A DNA stretch of 21,241 bases from Bacteroidota bacterium (lineage in GTDB: Bacteria; Bacteroidota; Ignavibacteria; Kapaibacteriales; Kapaibacteriaceae): positions 442-21,682 of the forward strand of contig DNLG01000092.1 in NCBI GenBank assembly GCA_003488525.1, read 5' to 3'. Numbering within the stretch: the first letter of the stretch is position 1; each line of letters starts with the position of its first letter. The notes under the pieces were generated by a model. The model did not search any database, was not told the DNA's origin, and was given only the letters and a program-made list of their open reading frames with translations. Positions 16,150-21,241 of the stretch are shown piece by piece. The position numbers and the translations under genes are program-made.

Positions 16150-16157
16150 CAAAAATC
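16150..16157 (-). promoter_or_regulatory. weak -7-like element (GATTTTTG) before the acyltransferase gene
   Basis: On the minus strand this reads GATTTTTG, one mismatch from TAnnTTTG, ending 5 bases before the acyltransferase ATG. Real use would make the transcript nearly leaderless or require a later start codon. No convincing -33 box was found. Confidence 0.25.
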
Positions 16158-16190
16158 GGTCTTTCCAACGGAACCCTCTCCGGCTACCCG

Positions 16191-16198
16191 TATGTTTG
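16191..16198 (+). promoter_or_regulatory. Bacteroidetes-type -7 element (TATGTTTG) for crtI
   Basis: Exact match to TAnnTTTG in the 86-base divergent gap, 33 bases before the crtI GTG at 16232 and pointing toward it. It supports the GTG start over the upstream in-frame ATG at 16139, which would lie before the promoter and inside the divergent gene. I see no clear -33 box. Confidence 0.5.
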
Positions 16199-16231
16199 TC
16201 CCCTACGTCGAACATCCATAGGACATCTGCC

Positions 16232-17704
16232 GTGAAGGTCATCGTCATCGGAAGTGGTTTTGGCGGTCTCACGGCCGCTATTCGTCTGCGCGCCAAAGGC
16301 TACGAAGTCGAGATCGTTGAAAAGCGCGACAAACCGGGCGGCAGAGCGTACGTGTACGAGCAGGATGGCTTTGTGTTCGACGGCGGACCGACGATCATCA
16401 CCGCTCCATGGCTGATCCACGAGCTTTTTGAGCTGTGCGGTAAGAAGACCGACGACTACGTGAAGATCGTTCCGATCGATCCGTTCTACAATGTGCGCTT
16501 CCAGGACGGAACAGTATTCCGATACAATGGCAAGCGCGAAGAGGTCATCGAGCAGATTCGCTCCTTCAATCCGGACGACGTCAAAGGCTACGAGCGATTC
16601 TATGCCAAGACTGCCGCGATCTTCAAGGCCGGATTCAATCTCATTGATCAGCCGTTCACGCACCTGACCGACATGTTGAAGGTACTGCCGGACCTCATCA
16701 GGCTACGGTCCGACAGAAGCGTTGCCGCTTTCGTAAACTCTCATATAAAAGACCCTCGACTGCGTCAGGTGTTTTCGTTTCATCCCCTACTGGTCGGTGG
16801 CAACCCGTTCCAGACAACCAGCATCTATGCACTCATCCACAAGCTTGAGCAGGAATGGGGCGTGTGGTTCGCCATGGGCGGAACGGGCGCACTTGTCAAA
16901 GCGCTGGTCAAGCTGTTTCAGGATATTGGTGGAACCATCCGCTACAACAGTGAAGTCGACCGGATGCTGATCGAGGAAGTGGATGGAAAGCCCCACGCAC
17001 GCGGAGTACGCCTTGCCTCGGGTGAGGAGATCCCTGCCGACATCGTCGTTTGCAACGCCGACGTGGCGCAGGCATATCTGTCGCTGATCCCACCGGTCTA
17101 CCGCAAGCACAACACCAACAAGAAGATCTCGAAGATGCGCTACTCGATGTCGCTCTTTGTGATGTACTTCGGCACCAACAGACAGTACCACGATATTGCC
17201 CACCATGAGATCCTGATGGGGCCGCGCTACCGTGAGCTCGTCGAGGACATCTTTACGCGGAAACATCTGGCCGACGACTTCTCGTTGTATTTGCACCGTC
17301 CCACGGCAACCGATCCATCGCTCGCTCCGGAGGGATGCGATTCGTGGTACGTGCTTTCGCCGGTGCCGCATCTTGAATCGGGCACGGACTGGAATCAGAT
17401 GCGAACGGTCTATCGTGACCGGATCGTAGCTGAACTTGAGCGTCGGTACATGCCTGATCTTTCCAAGCACATTGTCAGCGAACACATCATCGATCCACTG
17501 CACTTTCGAGACACGCTCAACTCCTACCTGGGAAGTGCATTTTCTGTCGAGCCGATCCTGTTGCAGAGCGCTTGGTGGCGTCCGCACAACAAGAGCGAAG
17601 ACATCGAGGATCTCTTCTTTGTCGGCGCCGGGACGCACCCCGGGGCAGGTCTTCCGGGAGTGATGAGTAGCGGAACGATCGCCTCACGGATGATCTCCGC
17701 CTAA
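16232..17704 (+). CDS. crtI: phytoene desaturase (carotenoid)
   Basis: FAD-dependent CrtI-type desaturase of 490 residues that adds conjugated double bases to phytoene, commonly giving lycopene, at the membrane. Seen: Rossmann motif VIVIGSGFGGLTAAIRL (3-19), dinucleotide-binding acidic residue Glu30 (EIVEKRD), PGGRAYVYEQDGFVFDGGPT (35-54) and the C-terminal signature LFFVGAGTHPGAGLPGVMSS (461-480). Length is normal. I choose the GTG at 16232, which starts two residues before the beta strand of the Rossmann fold, preceded by a weak AGGA. No phytoene synthase (crtB), cyclase or other carotenoid gene is in the window, so it is isolated here. The number of desaturation steps cannot be read. Its TAA overlaps the ccmB stop on the other strand. 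Confidence 0.92.
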   Translation: MKVIVIGSGFGGLTAAIRLRAKGYEVEIVEKRDKPGGRAYVYEQDGFVFDGGPTIITAPWLIHELFELCGKKTDDYVKIVPIDPFYNVRFQDGTVFRYNGKREEVIEQIRSFNPDDVKGYERFYAKTAAIFKAGFNLIDQPFTHLTDMLKVLPDLIRLRSDRSVAAFVNSHIKDPRLRQVFSFHPLLVGGNPFQTTSIYALIHKLEQEWGVWFAMGGTGALVKALVKLFQDIGGTIRYNSEVDRMLIEEVDGKPHARGVRLASGEEIPADIVVCNADVAQAYLSLIPPVYRKHNTNKKISKMRYSMSLFVMYFGTNRQYHDIAHHEILMGPRYRELVEDIFTRKHLADDFSLYLHRPTATDPSLAPEGCDSWYVLSPVPHLESGTDWNQMRTVYRDRIVAELERRYMPDLSKHIVSEHIIDPLHFRDTLNSYLGSAFSVEPILLQSAWWRPHNKSEDIEDLFFVGAGTHPGAGLPGVMSSGTIASRMISA

Positions 17705-18369
17705 TCGGTCCAGACGGCTTCAAACAGAAGACTGCCAACGGCGGTGATGATCCCAACGTGGGCGGTCATCAGACCTAGGTCACCCCACACATCCGCCCAG
17801 TCCAGACCGGCCAGAGCTATGAGTGTGGCCTGTACGCCCGGCATGATCAGTGGCAGCAGCACGGGAAAGGCAAGGATGGGCAGCAGGGCCTGCTTCGATC
17901 CGGCCTTGGCAACGATGGCCGACGTGATGGTCGTTACGGAGGCCAGACCGATGCTGGCAAGCACGACGACAGTGATCAGCAGCATTACGGCCCCGATGGT
18001 GAGCGAGGGCACAAGAAGCGCCATCAGCATGACGACGAGCAGATTTGAGGCAACGGCAAGGATGGTGTTAGCCGTGAGTTTGCCGATGTAGATCGACGAC
18101 GGCGTGGCACTGAGCTGAAGGTAGAGAGCCGTTCCACGTTCTTCCTCGCTGATAAAGCCCCTTGCCAGACCCGTCATCGCCGTAAAGAACATCACGACCC
18201 AGAGTACGGCCGAGATGATAGGTCGAGGTATTGCCTCGTCGGCCGTTGAGATGGCAACAAGGATGACGGCGGTAACGACGAAGAGCGATAGCGATGTGAT
18301 GCCGTAGCGCGTGCGGATCTCCGAGCGAAGATCCTTTTCGAGAACGGCAAGCCAGCCAGCCCTGACCAT
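17701..18369 (-). CDS. ccmB: heme exporter protein B (cytochrome c maturation)
   Basis: Membrane subunit of the CcmAB ABC complex that works with CcmC and CcmE in c-type cytochrome maturation. With the ATG at 18369 it has 222 residues and about six membrane segments, normal for CcmB. Seen: an N-terminal EKDLRSEIRTRYGI, which matches the family's KDLxxExRxR start, then LWVVMFFTAMTGLARGFISEEERGTALYLQLSATPSSIYIGKLTAN, in which the family block for L-x-R-x-F-x-x-E-x-E-x-G...LSP...GKL is recognisable. The longer frame from 18525 runs into the upstream gene and lacks a family-like start. It begins 8 bases after the IgGFc/barrel gene stop, suggesting readthrough transcription. ccmA and ccmC are not in view. 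Confidence 0.8.
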   Translation of the reverse strand: MVRAGWLAVLEKDLRSEIRTRYGITSLSLFVVTAVILVAISTADEAIPRPIISAVLWVVMFFTAMTGLARGFISEEERGTALYLQLSATPSSIYIGKLTANTILAVASNLLVVMLMALLVPSLTIGAVMLLITVVVLASIGLASVTTITSAIVAKAGSKQALLPILAFPVLLPLIMPGVQATLIALAGLDWADVWGDLGLMTAHVGIITAVGSLLFEAVWTD

Positions 18370-18377
18370 GACGTTGG

Positions 18378-20735
18378 TCAGAAGCGGTAGCGGGCGCCGG
18401 CGATCAGACCAAAGGTCTGCAGCGTCCACGGTGACTCGCTGGCCATCTGCGTTAGCGACGTCGTGTATCTCGATTCGGCAAAGACCGAGATGCGGTAGCT
18501 GACCGGGTAGAGGAAGCCAATGCAACCATACCCGGAGACAACCGTACCGTTGAGTGAGGGCAGAGACGTCACATCACGTGTCTGGACCGTGGAGCCATCC
18601 GGATAGGTCCAACCCGACGGACGCATGATGAAGCGTTCTGAAACGACGGCGTTCGAAAGCAGCAGCGAGAGCTGAAGGCCGGTACCAATGTAGAAGTGTT
18701 TCCGCGGGAAGTACTCCAGGCCGACATGGGCGTGGAGATACGACAGAGAAAGATCCAGCCGGTCGGCTTCCTGATACTGACGGTAGATCCTGGCTGCAGT
18801 ATCCAGCACCTGAAACGTCAGCGTATCCGGTGCAAGCAGCTGTCCGCCCACGGACGTATACGTGAGACCACCTTGCAGGATCAGCGATTCGTTATGACGA
18901 TATCCGACCATACCACCAATGCCAAGATTTGTTCCCTGGGCATCGCTGTTAAAGGTCCCCTGCGTTGCAACTGCGGCAAACCGCGTGTTGAGCGAGTGGA
19001 ATGCGCTACCTGTATTGATGAAGGCACCTGCATGCCATGCGCCACCGCTGACGCATTGCTGGTCTGGACCATTGGAAAGGCTGTAGGCGTACTTGGAAGA
19101 GACGTTATCGAAGAGATGACACACCGAAAAAAGACTCGTGTTGCCCGCAGCATCGGTTGCCTTGAGCACGAGCTTCGAGATCTCGGCACCGGCAATGCGC
19201 TTGATCTTGACAACGATCTGCGGAGCCCCCTCATCGATAAACGGAATGGTTGCCTCAAGTCCTGTTGCCTGAACCACACTCACTGAGCGAATACCAAGAT
19301 CCATTATCCGATCATCGCGGATGATCACCTGGTATTCTCCCTTGACGTATCGATCATCGGCATCCGGAGGTATCGAGTCGACGAACCTCGTAGCGTCATA
19401 GAAGGACTGGCCGGCCATGTTTCCATAGGCATCGAAGGCCGCCTTGAGAAAACCGAAGCCGTAGGAGTATAGTCCGAACGGTACGTTGCCCTTGATCACG
19501 TGTGTGCCGAAGGGCACCTGCACCTGACCGATAGCGTAACGGCTCTCGCCAAAGAGTCGGAAAAGAGTTGAGTCCAGGGGGCGACCGTTGAGTCGGATGT
19601 CCTTGATGCTCTCACGCGGGGCGATCACGTTCACGTAGTGGTGCCAGTCGCCATTGATCGGTGTTGCGAATCGGTACTCAGAGCGGAACTGCTGTGTTGG
19701 GGTGACGACGATCATCATAGGATCGCCCACACTGTCGCCATTCTTGAAGCCCTGAGCAAACTGAGCAACAAGCACCGGCTTGCTGGCTGTGATCTGCGTA
19801 TTCTTCATGGCATTGAGGTTCTCGTAGAACTCCCCGGCCTTGAGAATGGCGATCAGCTTCGAGTCTTCGAACACCTTTGTACTGTCGGCCGAAGCAACGA
19901 CGCGGTAGGTATAGCGCGACCGTTCCTTGAGCATTCCCAGGTAGTAGTGCTTGCCCCATGCCGAGATCGGAGGGATCTGTTCGATCAGGTGATTACAGGC
20001 CTCAACCTTTGGAGGGATATAGGCGCAGGCATGACCGCTAAAGACCGAGATCTTCTTGTTGGACTTGATGAACGTGCCCGTCAGGTCGCACCCACCGGCC
20101 ACCTCCCATTTTGCAACAACGGAGTAGACATCTCCCTTGCGCAGACGCACAACATAGGGCACGCCGGCCGGACGTCCGGTCGAGGTGATCGCGCGTGGTA
20201 CGATCGTCACCTCGGTGCCGTCTTCTGTTGCAACGATAGACAGCTCGGAGAGCATCTCGGGGGAGTTCTGGATCTTGGTGTACCCCATCACGCGGTATTC
20301 CGTGCCAAGGATATTCACCGGAAGGCCGAGATAGGTATCGGTTGTCTGGAAACGGCTGCTCAGTCCATACACGCTGACGGGCTTGTCAGAGGTGATATGC
20401 ACGGCCAGACGCTCCGGACTTTCCTGTGCGCTGGCCTGGGCCATTGCAGGGATCGAGACGTTGACCACCGTGTTGGCCTTCACCGTTACAGTGTTATCGA
20501 ACTGAATGCCCTCCACACGAATACGCACTTCAGCATCATAGCTGCTCGTGATGAACAGCTGAAGGCGCAGGCCTCCCTGACGTCCTGACTGATCTGTTAG
20601 ACCCGCCTCACGGAAGTTCTTCATGAAGCACAGCCAGAACTCCGTACCCTCTGAGCTGGTCTTTTCAACGTCGACCTGTGCCGAAGCGCAGGTGATGCCC
20701 ACGAGAAGCGTCAGCAATACCAACAGTCGTGTCAC
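18378..20735 (-). CDS. IgGFc-binding-domain protein with C-terminal outer-membrane beta-barrel (785 aa)
   Basis: Secreted protein with two parts. Residues 1-20 are a signal peptide (ending CASAQ). About 28-445 is the IgGFc_binding core: GTEFWLCFMKNF, IVATEDGTEVTIVP, VFSGHACAYIPP, LIEQIPPISAWGK, GDPMMIVVTPTQQFRSEYRF and FGLYSYGFGF. About 453-545 is a module with IRDDRIMDLGIRSVSVV and ATDAAGNTS. About 565-785 alternates polar and hydrophobic residues in short strands (GIGGMVGYRHNESLILQGGL, HVGLEYFPRKHFYIGTGLQL, RISVFAESRY) and ends in GARYRF with a terminal Phe, as outer-membrane barrels do. It has no T9SS sorting domain. The start is GTG, overlapping the previous TGA (GTGA). Barrel assignment is from pattern only. 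Confidence 0.8.
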   Translation of the reverse strand: MTRLLVLLTLLVGITCASAQVDVEKTSSEGTEFWLCFMKNFREAGLTDQSGRQGGLRLQLFITSSYDAEVRIRVEGIQFDNTVTVKANTVVNVSIPAMAQASAQESPERLAVHITSDKPVSVYGLSSRFQTTDTYLGLPVNILGTEYRVMGYTKIQNSPEMLSELSIVATEDGTEVTIVPRAITSTGRPAGVPYVVRLRKGDVYSVVAKWEVAGGCDLTGTFIKSNKKISVFSGHACAYIPPKVEACNHLIEQIPPISAWGKHYYLGMLKERSRYTYRVVASADSTKVFEDSKLIAILKAGEFYENLNAMKNTQITASKPVLVAQFAQGFKNGDSVGDPMMIVVTPTQQFRSEYRFATPINGDWHHYVNVIAPRESIKDIRLNGRPLDSTLFRLFGESRYAIGQVQVPFGTHVIKGNVPFGLYSYGFGFLKAAFDAYGNMAGQSFYDATRFVDSIPPDADDRYVKGEYQVIIRDDRIMDLGIRSVSVVQATGLEATIPFIDEGAPQIVVKIKRIAGAEISKLVLKATDAAGNTSLFSVCHLFDNVSSKYAYSLSNGPDQQCVSGGAWHAGAFINTGSAFHSLNTRFAAVATQGTFNSDAQGTNLGIGGMVGYRHNESLILQGGLTYTSVGGQLLAPDTLTFQVLDTAARIYRQYQEADRLDLSLSYLHAHVGLEYFPRKHFYIGTGLQLSLLLSNAVVSERFIMRPSGWTYPDGSTVQTRDVTSLPSLNGTVVSGYGCIGFLYPVSYRISVFAESRYTTSLTQMASESPWTLQTFGLIAGARYRF

Positions 20736-21241
20736 GGTTGTATCCTCACGCTATGGTAGGCCGTACCGGCAAGTGACCGGAGTTCGAGTATGTACATGCC
20801 CGATGCGGCCTCGGCCGGGAGGATGGTCAGTTCGTAGCTGTTTTCACCGGCAACGGCATCGACAGACCATGCGCGGATAAGACGCCCCTGTATTGTGCGC
20901 AGCGTCATTCTAACGGGCTCAGCGATCGGAACGCGAAACACAATACGTGTCCGCTCGGCAAACGGATTGGGGTAGTTGCCGGTGATGGCCACTTCGCCGC
21001 GTTGACCGCCAATGATCGGGCCCGTGCGACTGACCACACCACCGGCAGATCGGTTAACGGGGAAGTCGATATCCGATGCTGCGATCGAGACGATCGTGAT
21101 CTGTCCGATCCGCTCGGGACCGCCAATTCCTTCAAGGGTCAGAAAGCACACCGTGTCACCAATGGCCGGTCTGCTGAATGGACACGTCAGCACGGCAATG
21201 GCCTCCGTACCGGAGATAATGCTGTCGCGAACCGTGATCTG
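20732..21241 (-). CDS. T9SS type A sorting-domain protein, N-terminal part outside the window
   Basis: Only the last 169 residues are visible; the frame is open to the window edge. The first part (DSIISGTEAIAVLTCPFSRP...GDTVCFLTLEG...IGQITIVSIAASDIDF) is a beta-rich segment resembling the end of a cohesin-like module, as in the 931-3495 protein. From about 20985 down to the stop is a T9SS type A sorting domain: NYPNPFAERTRIVFRVPIAE, then SGMYILELRSLAGTAYHSVRI. T9SS would export it and remove this domain. Its TGA overlaps the GTG of the IgGFc/barrel gene by 4 bases, so the two are probably translated from one message. The role of the missing part is unknown. Confidence 0.8.
   Translation of the reverse strand, partial: QITVRDSIISGTEAIAVLTCPFSRPAIGDTVCFLTLEGIGGPERIGQITIVSIAASDIDFPVNRSAGGVVSRTGPIIGGQRGEVAITGNYPNPFAERTRIVFRVPIAEPVRMTLRTIQGRLIRAWSVDAVAGENSYELTILPAEAASGMYILELRSLAGTAYHSVRIQP

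Noticed and set aside
20687..20693. Lipobox at Cys16 of the IgGFc/barrel protein (VGITC)
   Set aside because: Ile-Thr before the Cys does not fit a lipobox well; cleavage after ASA by signal peptidase I is more likely.
7917..20735. Literal antibody-binding (host IgG) function for the two IgGFc-domain proteins
   Set aside because: The name comes from a mammalian mucin-like protein; nothing in the window suggests a host-associated lifestyle, so only the domain family is reported.
1..21241. tRNA, rRNA, CRISPR array, insertion sequence or integrase
   Set aside because: Gaps are at most 86 bases and hold no cloverleaf, repeat-spacer pattern or terminal inverted repeat that I could see; no recombinase-like protein is encoded.

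Overview
The window is a gene-dense stretch (17 protein genes, no RNA gene, no gap above 90 bases) of a G+C-rich bacterial chromosome from the Bacteroidetes/Chlorobi side of the FCB group. The reasons are three proteins ending in a type IX secretion (T9SS) sorting domain, two secreted IgGFc-binding-domain proteins, a poly-glycine Bacteroidetes-style surface protein, near-absence of Shine-Dalgarno sequences, and exact matches to the Bacteroidetes -7 promoter element TAnnTTTG upstream of three genes. My best guess at lineage is a Kapabacteria/Ignavibacteria-like member. That guess rests on protein style, not on a phylogenetic marker.

Layout. 1-940: 3' part of kynurenine 3-monooxygenase (+). 931-3495: large poly-glycine T9SS surface protein (-). 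3533-4474: LD-carboxypeptidase (+), divergent from the surface protein and convergent with the next group. 4482-7841 (-): S41 C-terminal processing protease, DUF3108 envelope protein and a BadF/N-acetylglucosamine-kinase-like sugar kinase, all reading leftward. 7917-11809 (-): a Tat-exported purple-acid-phosphatase-like enzyme coupled by a stop/start overlap to a 1006-residue IgGFc-binding T9SS protein. 11836-15034 (+): SpoU/TrmH RNA methylase, an MqnA-like protein, transaldolase, a cysteine-poor thioredoxin-fold protein and a TetR regulator. 15006-16145 (-): DUF1624 membrane acyltransferase. 16232-17704 (+): phytoene desaturase CrtI. 17701-21241 (-): a partial T9SS protein, then an IgGFc-binding protein whose C-terminus is an outer-membrane beta-barrel, then the heme exporter subunit CcmB.

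How the parts fit. Much of the window serves the envelope: secreted or surface proteins (931-3495, 7917-10937, 18378-20735, 20732-21241), cell-wall turnover (LD-carboxypeptidase, possibly the sugar kinase), envelope proteolysis (S41) and a membrane acyltransferase. The rest is housekeeping or respiratory metabolism (kmo toward NAD, transaldolase, possible menaquinone step, carotenoid desaturation, cytochrome c maturation). Packing is extreme: six gene pairs overlap by 1-29 bases.

The most unusual content is the pair of IgGFc-domain paralogs. They share a common core and a downstream module with a D-R-x-x-D-L-G-[IL]-R-S-V signature, but use different anchors: T9SS sorting in one, a self-contained C-terminal barrel in the other. 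I do not see a defence system, CRISPR array, transposon, integrase or biosynthetic cluster here, and I do not claim a new multi-gene system beyond these surface-protein operons.
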